Notes: generated from the letters alone by a model not told the origin. A DNA stretch of 64,000 bases from UPXZ01 sp964345395 (GCA_964345395.1 CAYFRA010000001.1:13489-77488); one strand, 5' to 3'; numbered from the stretch's first letter, positions 42,846 through 52,234 are shown. Program-made: numbers and translations.

Positions 42846-44531
42846 GTGAAATACGAATATAAAAATTGGTTATTTTTGTTGGCTTGGGCAATAGCAATGG
42901 TGCTATTGGCTAAGTTTGGCTTTTTTCGTATCGACCTCACCTCCGACAAACGTTTTAGCATAAGCCCCCAAACCAAAGTATTGATGAAGGAAATTGACGA
43001 ACCTATCTACACCAAACTTTACCTCAACGGAGATCTCAACGCAGGATTTGCTCGACTGAGACAAGCTACCAACGAGCTTTTGAGTGATTTAGACGCACAT
43101 AGCAAATCAAAAATTATTATTACAAATATCAATCCATCATCAGCAAAATCAAACTTGGAACGAGAAGAAAACTACAACCGATTAATTGACAAATCGCTCA
43201 CTCCCATTCAAGTTTATGATAAAGATAAAGAGGGAAAGCTAATGCAAAAGACAGTATTTCCTTGGTTGGAAATAACTTATAAAAATAGAACAAAAGCAGT
43301 GAATTTGCTTAAAAATATTCCCAAGTTATCAGGTGAAGAAAATCTGAATATCTCTATCGAAAGTTTAGAGTTTGAAATAGCAACGGCAATCAAGCAGTTA
43401 GGAAAAAAACAGATAGACAAAATTGCTTTTATTGAGGGACAAGGCGAGTTAGACGAGCTACAAACTTATGAAATCAGCACACATTTGAGCCAATACTTTC
43501 AAATAGACCGTGGAGCAATAGACATAGATGCCACTGTATTAGACAATTACAAGGCCATCATAATAGCTGGACCAAGCAAAGAGTTTACAGAAACTACTAA
43601 ATTTATCATCGATCAGTATTTGATGCGTGGTGGAAAAATTCTTTGGCTCATTGACGGTGTGCGTGTTTCCGAAGAGCTTTTACAAAATCAGGGTCGCTCC
43701 CCTATCATTGGGCTTGATCTCAATTTAGATGATCTCCTTTTCAAATATGGTGTCAGAATTTCACCTGCTATAATCGAAGATCAACATTGCTTGATGTTGC
43801 CCATTAAAGTTGGAGATGAAAACACACCCGACAAACTACAGTTAATGCCATTTTACTACTCCCCTCTTTTGCTCACGTCAATGAGTCACCCAGTAAGCAA
43901 AAATGTATCATACGTCAAATCAAATTTTGTTTCCTCTATCGAGTTGGTTAATCAAAATAAAGATAAAAACAGTACGGTTATTTTGGCAAGTTCTGAGAAA
44001 ACACACCTTTTACAAGCCCCTAATGAGATTGATTTGAGATACTTAGGCGAAAACAAAGATAATAGTTATTTCAATCTTCAACACGTTCCCGTTGCAGTTA
44101 GTATTGATGGGGTTTTTGAATCATTATTTGCCAACAGGATGGTACCACGGGGGCTTATTAATTTTGGCCAAATAGAGCAAATAAGCGTTCCTACTCGTCA
44201 AATATTTATAGCTAACGCAGATATTATCCGAAACGATGTGATCATCGAAAACAATGAATATACCACCTTGCCATTGGGGTATGATCGGACAACTGACGTA
44301 GTTTATGGAAATAGCGATTTTTTAGTTAATGCCATTTTATATTTGACAGATGAAGATGGAAGCATTGACCTAAGGGTAAAATCACTACCTTTGCGTTTGC
44401 TCAATAAATCTTTAATTTCAGAAAATCGTATCAAATTACAAATCATCAATATAGTGCTTCCTGTAGTGCTACTTGCCATATTTGCAGTAATATATTTTTA
44501 TATACGAAAAAGAAAATATTCAAAGTATTAA
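42846..44531 (+). CDS. gldG: GldG-like ABC transporter auxiliary protein
   Basis: Fits GldG, the substrate-binding-like auxiliary subunit of the gliding-associated ABC system GldAFG. 561 residues; one N-terminal helix (about 8-24, WLFLLAWAIAMVLLAKFG) followed by RIDLTSDKRFSISPQTK, the family's entry motif; a large periplasmic domain (ABC_transp_aux type) with GEENLNISIESLEFEIATAI and MRGGKILWLIDGVRVSEE; and a C-terminal helix (about 534-555) next to a basic tail. The start is GTG 42846, no ATG being available. The membrane partner GldF and ATPase GldA are not adjacent: the upstream neighbour is parA, divergent. Whether it works with distant genes or alone is open. Confidence 0.85.
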   Translation: MKYEYKNWLFLLAWAIAMVLLAKFGFFRIDLTSDKRFSISPQTKVLMKEIDEPIYTKLYLNGDLNAGFARLRQATNELLSDLDAHSKSKIIITNINPSSAKSNLEREENYNRLIDKSLTPIQVYDKDKEGKLMQKTVFPWLEITYKNRTKAVNLLKNIPKLSGEENLNISIESLEFEIATAIKQLGKKQIDKIAFIEGQGELDELQTYEISTHLSQYFQIDRGAIDIDATVLDNYKAIIIAGPSKEFTETTKFIIDQYLMRGGKILWLIDGVRVSEELLQNQGRSPIIGLDLNLDDLLFKYGVRISPAIIEDQHCLMLPIKVGDENTPDKLQLMPFYYSPLLLTSMSHPVSKNVSYVKSNFVSSIELVNQNKDKNSTVILASSEKTHLLQAPNEIDLRYLGENKDNSYFNLQHVPVAVSIDGVFESLFANRMVPRGLINFGQIEQISVPTRQIFIANADIIRNDVIIENNEYTTLPLGYDRTTDVVYGNSDFLVNAILYLTDEDGSIDLRVKSLPLRLLNKSLISENRIKLQIINIVLPVVLLAIFAVIYFYIRKRKYSKY

Positions 44532-44550
44532 CACTTAAAAAATAAACAAA

Positions 44551-44955
44551 ATGAATAATCCAATTAAATTTCATCACATTCTAATTACTTTAGCTATATT
44601 CTTTTTAATTATTGCTTGTCTGATGTTTGGTGTTCCAGTTTACAAAGTTTGGCAACAAGAGATGACTGGAAAAGCTGAATTGAGTAGAGCAGAACAAAAT
44701 CGTCAAATACGCATTCAAGAAGCAAAAGCTAAAAAAGAGTCTGCCGTTTTTGAAGCAGAAGCCGAAGTAGAACGTGCTAAAGGTGTAGCCGCTGCTAACA
44801 AAATTATTGGTGCCAGCTTGAGCGAAAATGAAAACTATTTGCGATATCTGTGGATTCAGAGTTTGTATGAAGGAAACTCTGACGTAATATATGTGCCAAC
44901 CGAAGCCAACCTGCCCATTTTAGAAGCAAATCGTTTTTCGCAACAGAAAAAATAA
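44551..44955 (+). CDS. SPFH/HflK-like stump membrane protein
   Basis: A 134-residue protein with one N-terminal helix (about 10-32) followed by an alanine- and glutamate-rich coiled coil (EAKAKKESAVFEAEAEVERA, KGVAAANKII) and a C-terminus YLRYLWIQSLYEGNSDVIYV with PTEANLPILEA. The coil and tail read like the end of an SPFH-family (HflK/stomatin) protein, but the SPFH domain itself is absent, so it is either a truncated family member or a distinct small family. It lies 20 bp after the gldG-like gene and 25 bp before prfB on the same strand, so probably one transcript. Confidence 0.7.
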   Translation: MNNPIKFHHILITLAIFFLIIACLMFGVPVYKVWQQEMTGKAELSRAEQNRQIRIQEAKAKKESAVFEAEAEVERAKGVAAANKIIGASLSENENYLRYLWIQSLYEGNSDVIYVPTEANLPILEANRFSQQKK

Positions 44956-44979
44956 TAGAAAAAACCATATTCAATAGAA

Positions 44980-46096
44980 ATGATAACTTTAGAACAACTA
45001 AATGAACTTTTAGAACGCGAACAGGCGTTAAGGAGGTATCTTTGACATCGATACCAAAACGATACAATTAGAGGAAGAGGAGCTACGTACACAAGCTCCA
45101 GATTTTTGGGAGAACCCAAAAGAGGCTGAAGCTCAGATGAAAAAAATCCGTGAAATTAAACGCTGGATTGTGGGCTACAATGAGGTCAAAAAAGTAACGG
45201 ATGAACTTAAAATCGCCTTCGATTTTTACAAAGAAGAAGCCCTTAGTGAAGAAGAGCTTGATGCAATTTACACTGAAACTCTGTCGCTAATTGAGAAAGT
45301 TGAGATGGAAAACATGCTCTCCAATGAGGAAGATAAGATGAGTGCTGTTATAAAAATTGTAGCTGGAGCGGGCGGAACAGAAGCACAAGATTGGGCTGAT
45401 ATGCTTTTCAGAATGTATCAAAGATATTGCGAAAGACATGGTTACAAAAGTGAATTGACCAACTACCAAGCTGGTGATGAGGCGGGCATCAAAACCGTAA
45501 CTCTACAAGCCGAAGGAGATTTGGCATATGGCTTTTTGAAAAGTGAAAATGGTGTTCATCGCTTGGTTCGCGTTTCACCATTCAACGCACAAGGAAAGCG
45601 AATGACTTCATTTGCCTCAGTTTTTGTTACTCCCTTGGTTGATGATAGCATAAATATTGAGGTAAACCCAGCCAATTTAAGTTGGGATACTTTTCGTTCA
45701 AGTGGTGCGGGTGGGCAGCACGTCAATAAAGTGGAATCGGGTGTGCGATTACATTACAAATTTATAGACGATCGAAATGGCGAAGAGAAAGAGATTGTAA
45801 TAGAGAATACCGAAGGTCGCTCACAAACAGGCAATCGCGAAAATGCTCTCCGATTACTTCGATCACAACTCTATGAATTTGAGCTTGAAAAAAGACGTGA
45901 AGCACAAGCTAAAGTAGAGGCTGGTAAAAAGAAAATTGAGTGGGGTTCACAAATTCGAAGCTATGTTTTTGATGATAGACGCGTAAAAGACCATCGCACC
46001 AATTATCAAACATCTGATGTCAATAGCGTAATGGACGGCAACATCGATGAGTTTATCAAAGCCTACTTAATGGAATTTGGACAGGAGGATAGCTGA
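44980..46096 (+). CDS. prfB: peptide chain release factor 2 (programmed +1 frameshift)
   Basis: Terminates translation at UGA and UAA. The frame starts at ATG 44980 and runs 21 codons (MITLEQLNELL...ALRRYL) to an in-frame TGA at 45043-45045. Production of the full protein needs a +1 shift at CTT-TGA: skipping the T at 45043 joins YL to DIDTKTIQLEEEELR and continues to the stop at 46096, about 371 residues. The shift site has the classic context AGGAGGTATCTTTGAC. The stop-recognition tripeptide SPF is in HRLVRVSPFNAQGKR, and the catalytic GGQ in SSGAGGQHVNKVES. Without the shift, a truncated call from 45137 misses the N-terminus. Ends 1 bp before the convergent serine hydrolase gene. Confidence 0.96.
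45031..45046 (+). promoter_or_regulatory. prfB programmed +1 frameshift site
   Basis: AGGAGGTATCTTTGAC: an internal Shine-Dalgarno-like AGGAGG three bases before the slippery CTT, an in-frame TGA stop, then C. Low RF2 level lets the ribosome slip forward, so RF2 sets its own level. The layout matches that of E. coli prfB. Confidence 0.95.
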
Positions 46097-46097
46097 T

Positions 46098-47318
46098 TTA
46101 TAAAGCATCCTCAACTGCTTGGATAAAATCTTGCCGAATAGAAACCAACTCTTTCGATTCGGCTTGATTCCATGCTGCTATTTGTGCAATTACAAGATTT
46201 TTTGCAGGATTGACATAGACCATTTGTCCAAAAATTCCAAGTGCCATATAGCTGCCATCGGCATTAACCCACCACAAATAACCATATCCACCCTTTTCAC
46301 CTCTCGGAACAAGTATCGACCTTGCATTATCCAACCATTCAGTTGCTAATATTTGCTTGCCTCCTATTTTCCCATCATTGAGCATCAGCACTCCCAAACG
46401 AGCAAAATCACGCAAATTGGCCGACAGACCGCTGCCCCCTATATTGTATCCACTACACTCATCACTCAACCAAAAAGCACATTGCTCCATACCCATTGGG
46501 CTCCAAATGTGTTCTGACAAATAGGCAGAGAGTGATTTTTCGCTTGCTTTTTGCACAAGAATACCCAACAAATCGGTTTCGCCTGTATTATAATTAAATT
46601 TCTTACCCGCAGTGTGCTGTTGCTTTAGATCTTTCATATATGATAAAATATGTGCCTCTTTGCCAACACACTCCTTTTGATACATTTGAGCTACATCTGA
46701 ATGGGGGTCGCCATAATCTTCATTCCAAGCTATTCCTGATGTCATTGTGAGCAGTTGTCTGACGGTTATTTTACCATAATCACAACCCTCCAATTCTTGT
46801 ATATAAAGCTGCAACTCATCATCCAAGCTCTTTATATCACCATTTTTTAAAGCTACACCTACCAACATCGAAGTAACAGACTTAGCAACCGAAAATGAAG
46901 TCCAAAGTGTGTTTTGTTTTATATCTTCAGCTCGTTTTTCAAATCTGACCAATCCATTTTCTATCACAATGACGCCTTTAACTCCTAAATTCGACATATA
47001 GGATTCTAAATTGATAGTGTCATTTAGTTTATCCAATTGTAATGGAATACCAGCTCCCAATGCATACTTTTTATTACCAGTTTTCACTGGCGAACTTGGG
47101 TAGATACTATGCATTATTGGAAAGCGCCGCTCTCGATCCTCTTGACTCCAAAACAGCAAACTTTCTAACTTTTGCCCCATCGTTTCACCACTAATATTTT
47201 CAGCATAATCTCGTGAGTCTATTATGCTATCAGGTTGGCATAATGTTCTACTTTGCTTACAAGATGTGAAAGATATAATAATTGAGATAACAAGATAAAG
47301 AGTTGGTCTGATTTTCAT
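46098..47318 (-). CDS. serine hydrolase lipoprotein (beta-lactamase/class C fold)
   Basis: A 406-residue lipoprotein (signal peptide with lipobox FTSC at residue 20) with a penicillin-binding-protein/class C beta-lactamase fold. Catalytic motifs: WTSFSVAKSVTSML with SxxK, and YNTGETDLLG with the Tyr-x-Asn-like Y-N; the third motif is less clear, near the GGYGYLWWVN region. Such proteins are more often esterases or peptidases than true beta-lactamases; drug resistance should not be assumed. Convergent with prfB, stops 1 bp apart. Confidence 0.85.
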   Translation of the reverse strand: MKIRPTLYLVISIIISFTSCKQSRTLCQPDSIIDSRDYAENISGETMGQKLESLLFWSQEDRERRFPIMHSIYPSSPVKTGNKKYALGAGIPLQLDKLNDTINLESYMSNLGVKGVIVIENGLVRFEKRAEDIKQNTLWTSFSVAKSVTSMLVGVALKNGDIKSLDDELQLYIQELEGCDYGKITVRQLLTMTSGIAWNEDYGDPHSDVAQMYQKECVGKEAHILSYMKDLKQQHTAGKKFNYNTGETDLLGILVQKASEKSLSAYLSEHIWSPMGMEQCAFWLSDECSGYNIGGSGLSANLRDFARLGVLMLNDGKIGGKQILATEWLDNARSILVPRGEKGGYGYLWWVNADGSYMALGIFGQMVYVNPAKNLVIAQIAAWNQAESKELVSIRQDFIQAVEDAL

Positions 47319-47529
47319 TTCAAATGTTTTTTAATTGCTTAAACTTAATAACGGTAAAATGAGCGATAAGTTTTGAGTTTTCGCACTTTTCCATATTAAT
47401 GAAGTGCAAAAATAAAGAAACGAGTACGAACTTTAAAATAGACACCACTATAAACTATCCACACTTTAAATAAAGAACTTTATTCTTCTTTTATTATTTA
47501 AAATTTGCATTGCAATCTCTATTTGAAAT

Positions 47530-49113
47530 ATGACTATTATGAAAATTATTAAAAATACAATCCTTACCCTACTGCTTGTTTTTAGCAGTTTTGTGATTCT
47601 TAAAGCTGAAAATAATATTGTTCAATTGCCTTCTCCAACGCTAAGCAAGGACACGATATTTATTGAGTTTGACGAGTTGCAAGAAAGTGGTGTTTTCGAT
47701 TTTGGTTTTGACGATGGTGTTTCGCTTTTTGAGTCAGCAACAAGCGATAATGAAAGTTTTTCGCAAGATTCATTTTCTTCTTTAAGTGGTTTTAGTTTCA
47801 ATGGTTACGCACGAGGTTCAATCTTAGGTGGTGGCAAACAATATGATTTGGCGAGTTCGTTTGCCGAAATAGCTTTGCAGCCAAGCTATTCGAAAGGTGT
47901 GGCAATGATGAAATCGGATATTCGCTTGCGTAGAGGTCTGTTTTTTGAAGAAGACAAACAAATCATTGAAATCAAAGAGCTTTTTACTGGCTACAAAGGT
48001 GACAAATTTGATTTTTTCATTGGAAATCAAATCGTAAATTGGGGCAGAACAGATGGTTTTAATCCAACCAACAACATCACTCCAAATGATTTTTTCTTTC
48101 TAACCGCTGAACCTGACGATCAAAAAATGTCCAACTTTTTATTAAGAATGAAATATCGTATTTCGCCTGCTGTTGAGATTGATCTGATTGGAATACCATA
48201 TTTCAAGCCATCTAATTATCGATTTGACCTTTTTGACCTAAATGAACAAGTCGATTTGGGTGAGCTACCCATTCAATTACCCGATTTTGACATCAACGTC
48301 GATTTTAACCCACTCCTGCTACCGAAGCGAAAATTAGAAAATGGTAGCTTTGCTGCACGAATCAATGTAGAGCTACCTGAAATAGATTTTTCACTCTCCT
48401 ATTTTTCCGGATATGATCCCTATCATGGTTTTGATTTGAAGGATTTTGAGATTAATATTTTTGATTCTAAAAAACCTATACAGATAAGCTATGAGCCCAA
48501 AGTTTACACGAAAAATACTTTCGGGTTTGATTTTGCTCTCCCTTTAAGTAGCTCAATGTTGCGTGGTGAAGCAGCTTTTAACTTAACCCGCCGAAAAAAC
48601 AATGAGATTTATATCCCAAAAAGTGATTTTTCTTACGTGTTGGGCTACGAAAAAATTTGGAATGATTTTGTTTTCCTTGCTCAATACATCAGCAAAGTAA
48701 CACCTGATTTTGAAGCTATTAGCGAGCCGCTTTTGGATTTTAGCGATTTCGACATCAATAACTTTGATATTACAAAAATTCCAAACTTGATGGAGTTTCC
48801 AGAAGATATGGTTAAATATGAAAGTGCTTATTTCAACCGAATGATATTTAATCAACAAAAAAAATTCAATCACGCATTCTCATTTACTCTGAACCGACCC
48901 TTCAAATATGAGGAGTGGAATGCTGAATTTACAGCCTATTATAATTTGACATCGAAAGAGCTGATGTTGCGGCCAAAACTGAACTGGAAAATTACTGATG
49001 CTCTCAATTTTGCTTTTGGTGCAAGTTATATGAAAGCTTATGATAAATCATTGTTCTATTTCTCCTCTACCATTATGAATGGTGCTTTTGCCGAATTGAA
49101 AATTGGTTTTTAA
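47530..49113 (+). CDS. outer-membrane beta-barrel protein (DUF1302-like)
   Basis: First gene of a three-gene unit. 527 residues with a signal peptide (MKIIKNTILTLLLVFSSFVI from ATG 47539, the more natural start). The mature protein shows amphipathic strands of a barrel, a GNQIVNWGRTDGFNPTNNIT segment like that of DUF1302 proteins, and a C-terminal strand ending in aromatic F (AFAELKIGF). Two regions are unusually rich in D, F, N and I: PDFDINVDFNPLLLP and DFSDFDINNFDITKIPNLME. Probably a channel or a dock in the outer membrane; substrate not predictable. Followed after 15 bp by an RND transporter and then a LolA-like carrier. Confidence 0.75.
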   Translation: MTIMKIIKNTILTLLLVFSSFVILKAENNIVQLPSPTLSKDTIFIEFDELQESGVFDFGFDDGVSLFESATSDNESFSQDSFSSLSGFSFNGYARGSILGGGKQYDLASSFAEIALQPSYSKGVAMMKSDIRLRRGLFFEEDKQIIEIKELFTGYKGDKFDFFIGNQIVNWGRTDGFNPTNNITPNDFFFLTAEPDDQKMSNFLLRMKYRISPAVEIDLIGIPYFKPSNYRFDLFDLNEQVDLGELPIQLPDFDINVDFNPLLLPKRKLENGSFAARINVELPEIDFSLSYFSGYDPYHGFDLKDFEINIFDSKKPIQISYEPKVYTKNTFGFDFALPLSSSMLRGEAAFNLTRRKNNEIYIPKSDFSYVLGYEKIWNDFVFLAQYISKVTPDFEAISEPLLDFSDFDINNFDITKIPNLMEFPEDMVKYESAYFNRMIFNQQKKFNHAFSFTLNRPFKYEEWNAEFTAYYNLTSKELMLRPKLNWKITDALNFAFGASYMKAYDKSLFYFSSTIMNGAFAELKIGF

Positions 49114-49128
49114 TAATAAAAAATAGAT

Positions 49129-51387
49129 ATGAAGAATTCAATGTTAGTGATAAAGTATCGGTGGTGGATAATTGTAGTAACAGCCCTGATGGTGTTGTTT
49201 GCCATTTTCCAAATGCCCCGAATTACCATCAACCCCGATTTAGAGTCATACCTTCCTGATCAAATTGAATCGAGAAAAAACAGTAAAATCATCTCTGATA
49301 TTTTTGGAGATGAAGAACCTTTGCTTATTGTCATTGAGAGCGAAGATGTGCTGAGTGAAAGCACATTGAGTCGCATTGATGATTTAACTTATCAATTTGA
49401 AATGGAAGATGCTATCTCTTCTGTTTTGTCTTTGATGCAGATGCAAAGGATTCATTCAGAGGAGGGGATGATGTTGGTTGATCCACTCATTCAATTTACA
49501 CCTCAAACAGACGAAGAGAGGGAAACACTTCGCCAAGAAATTAAGGATAATGAATTGGTATATGGGCTTTTAGTTTCTGAAGATTTCAAAAAATCTGTTA
49601 TTATTCTCACTTCCAACAAAACTTTGGCAGATGATGAGTTGATGAATCGCATCAAAACTGTTATTACTGATAATCCGGGTGATGAAAATATCTATATTAC
49701 CGGACAAGCCTACTTGCGTGATGAAGCAAATCGCAATATCAGTCACGACTTGCTCTTGTTACTTCCGGTTGGCATTGTTTTAATGTTCTTTATGCTCTGG
49801 ATCTCTTTTCGAGAGCTTAAAGCAGTGCTTTTACCCTTCTCTGTAGTCATTTTTTCAATCATCATCAGCATCGGCCTAATTCCTTTGATGGGTTGGGAGC
49901 TTAGCATTGTAGGAGTGCTGATACCGATAATGATGATTGCCATTGCAAATAATTATGGTGTTTACTTTATCGCTCGATATCAAGACCTCAATGCCTTGGA
50001 GCCAAATCTTTCGATGCAGAAAATCGTACAACTCTCTGTCAGTTATCTTACCCGCCCCATTGTGTTTTGCGGCCTCACCACCATTGTAGGTATATTGGGT
50101 TTGGTAACTCATTTACTGCTTCCCGCTCAGCAAATGGGTATTGTTACCGCTATCGGCATTAGCTTTGCTCTACTTGTGAGCTTATTGTTTATTCCTGCAG
50201 CGATGTCATTGATGAAAAAAGGAAAACCGCATCGTGCTTTGGAAAGTGGTTCAAAAAACATAATTACACGAATCTTAAATGGTGTTTCAAATCTAATTAC
50301 CAAAAGTCCTAAGTTGGTTATGTTAATTTTTGCTCTGTTTTTATTCGTAGCAACATCAGGATTGCTATTTTTCAAAGTTGCCCCCGATTCTAATAAAGTG
50401 TTACCTCTCTCGCACCCTTTCAACAAAGCCATACAGATAGTTGATAATGACTTTGGAGGAAGCAAAGTGCTACAAATTTTGATTGAGGGAGACGCTAAAG
50501 ATCCACTGTTTTTAAGCAAACTACAATCAACCGAAAACAAGCTAAAAGAGCTACCCAACGTGGGTTATGCTATGTCGCTAGCTACCATTATTATAGAAAT
50601 CAGCAAGGCGATGAATGACGAAAACAGTGAAGCATATGGTGTAATTCCCGATACGCGAGAGGCTGTTGCACAATATTTAGAACTCTATAATATGAGTGGC
50701 AATCCAGAAGAATTGGAGCGTTTAGTTGATTTTGACTACACCAAGGTGATGATGAATATTCAGTTCAAAGCAAATAGTATAGCTGAAATAGATGAGGTTT
50801 TGGAAACCATTGACGCAAGTCTTTTGAATGATAATAAGTTTGATTATCTCGCTGGAGGTTATGCTTTGGTTGAAAAAGAGATGAGTAAATCCATTCTAAA
50901 AGGACAATACTATTCACTTCTTTTTGCGTTTTTTGCTATCATCATTTTGCTTGCAATCATCTTCCGAAGTTTCGTTGCTGGCTTGATGGGAAGCATCCCT
51001 TTAGTTTTTGCAGTATTCTCCACTTTTGGGCTGATGGGATGGTTTGGAATCGAATTAAACATCGTTACTGCACTACTCTCTTCTATTTCTATCGGGTTGG
51101 GTGTAGATTTCACAATTCATATTTTTTGGCGGATCAAATATGAATTAGAACAGGGAAATAAATATACTACAAGCATTCGCAACACGCTGATTACGATTGG
51201 ACGTGGCATCACCATCAATGCCTTTTCTGTAATGATAGGATTTGCTGTGCTCTTTCTATCGGCGTTTCCTTTGATACGCTCATTTGCATTTTTAATTATA
51301 TTATCACTCTTTCTCTGTTTGATTTCAGCATTGATTTTCATTCCCGCATTGAGTCTTTTAATTAAACCAAAATTTTTAAATAAATAA
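49129..51387 (+). CDS. RND/MMPL-family transporter
   Basis: An inner-membrane exporter of 752 residues. It has the doubled RND plan: TM1 (about 13-29), a periplasmic domain (30-205), TM2-6 (206-370), TM7 (about 395-412), a second periplasmic domain (413-600) and TM8-12 (603-745). The TM10 region SISIGLGVDFTIHIFWR has the acidic residue typical of proton-driven RND/MMPL proteins, and TM4 carries IPIMMIAIANNYGVYFIARY (an N-x-G-V-Y in place of the usual D). It resembles HpnN/MmpL-like lipid exporters rather than AcrB-type drug pumps (no adaptor gene nearby). Between an outer-membrane barrel and a LolA-like carrier, it is inferred to move a lipid or other hydrophobic compound. Confidence 0.88.
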   Translation: MKNSMLVIKYRWWIIVVTALMVLFAIFQMPRITINPDLESYLPDQIESRKNSKIISDIFGDEEPLLIVIESEDVLSESTLSRIDDLTYQFEMEDAISSVLSLMQMQRIHSEEGMMLVDPLIQFTPQTDEERETLRQEIKDNELVYGLLVSEDFKKSVIILTSNKTLADDELMNRIKTVITDNPGDENIYITGQAYLRDEANRNISHDLLLLLPVGIVLMFFMLWISFRELKAVLLPFSVVIFSIIISIGLIPLMGWELSIVGVLIPIMMIAIANNYGVYFIARYQDLNALEPNLSMQKIVQLSVSYLTRPIVFCGLTTIVGILGLVTHLLLPAQQMGIVTAIGISFALLVSLLFIPAAMSLMKKGKPHRALESGSKNIITRILNGVSNLITKSPKLVMLIFALFLFVATSGLLFFKVAPDSNKVLPLSHPFNKAIQIVDNDFGGSKVLQILIEGDAKDPLFLSKLQSTENKLKELPNVGYAMSLATIIIEISKAMNDENSEAYGVIPDTREAVAQYLELYNMSGNPEELERLVDFDYTKVMMNIQFKANSIAEIDEVLETIDASLLNDNKFDYLAGGYALVEKEMSKSILKGQYYSLLFAFFAIIILLAIIFRSFVAGLMGSIPLVFAVFSTFGLMGWFGIELNIVTALLSSISIGLGVDFTIHIFWRIKYELEQGNKYTTSIRNTLITIGRGITINAFSVMIGFAVLFLSAFPLIRSFAFLIILSLFLCLISALIFIPALSLLIKPKFLNK

Positions 51388-51438
51388 AAATAACACAAAC
51401 AAAAACCCTGATTGTCAGGATATAATTTACTTAGAATT

Positions 51439-52212
51439 ATGAAGAAAATAAAATTAATTGCTTTAGCCCTTAGCTTGCTGTTGGTTTTGCCAGTTGCATC
51501 ACAAACAGCACAAGAAATTAGTAAAAAAACTATGGATGCCATCGATATTGGCAATATGGAAATGATGTCAACCATCAACATCAAGGATGGTAAAGGCAAC
51601 AACCGTGTACGCCAAATTACAACCGCTACACGAAAATTTGGCGATGTAAGCAAAACTTTAATACGATTTGTTGCACCTGCTGATGTGAAAGGTACTGCAC
51701 TATTAATTCACGATTATGACAACAAAGGCGACAATATGTGGATTTATATGCCTGCACTTCGCAAAGTTCGCCGCATTGTAAGCAATGAAAAAGGAAAAAA
51801 CTTTATGGGCTCGGAGTTTACCAATGCCGATATGAGCAAACCCAACGAAGCTGATTTTAATGAGAAAATTTTAGGCACCGTTACACTCAATGGGAAAAGC
51901 TGTTGGAAAATAGAATCTACTGCAAAAACCAATGAAATAGCAGTAGAAAATGGATTTACAAAACGCATCAGTTATATTGACAAAACAGAATATATTGCTT
52001 ATAAAATCGAATATTATGATTTAAGAGGAAACCTAAGCCGAGAACAGACTATTTCTAATTATAAAAAATTAGCTAACGGTAAATACTTTGCTTTCAAAAT
52101 GGAGATGAAAAACGTGCAAAATGGACGAGTATCAGAGATGATTATCGATAAATTTCAAGGCAACTCATCATTACCAGAAAGTGCTTTTACTCCCGCCGCA
52201 TTAGAAAATTAG
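51439..52212 (+). CDS. LolA-like outer-membrane lipoprotein-sorting protein
   Basis: A periplasmic carrier of about 257 residues, signal peptide 1-20 (MKKIKLIALALSLLLVLPVA). The mature domain has the half-barrel LolA/LppX fold pattern, with DNKGDNMWIYMPALRKVRRI and GSEFTNADM as in COG2834 proteins, plus a closing WKIESTAKTNEI and EYYDLRGNLSREQT. Proteins of this type bind lipids or lipid anchors. It is the third gene of the barrel-RND-carrier unit. The true LolA of the cell is likely elsewhere. The start ATG 51439 places the signal peptide correctly; the frame upstream to 51412 is less likely. A terminator follows at 52235-52272. Confidence 0.85.
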   Translation: MKKIKLIALALSLLLVLPVASQTAQEISKKTMDAIDIGNMEMMSTINIKDGKGNNRVRQITTATRKFGDVSKTLIRFVAPADVKGTALLIHDYDNKGDNMWIYMPALRKVRRIVSNEKGKNFMGSEFTNADMSKPNEADFNEKILGTVTLNGKSCWKIESTAKTNEIAVENGFTKRISYIDKTEYIAYKIEYYDLRGNLSREQTISNYKKLANGKYFAFKMEMKNVQNGRVSEMIIDKFQGNSSLPESAFTPAALEN

Positions 52213-52234
52213 TCTTTAGTAAAGTGTTGTATAT

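Noticed and set aside
44804..45119. Two overlapping open frames antisense to the SPFH-like gene end and prfB start
   Set aside because: The region is explained by the frameshifted N-terminus of RF2 on the plus strand.
46098..47318. Serine hydrolase as an antibiotic-resistance beta-lactamase
   Set aside because: The fold is shared by many esterases and peptidases; a true class C third motif is not clear and there is no regulator gene.
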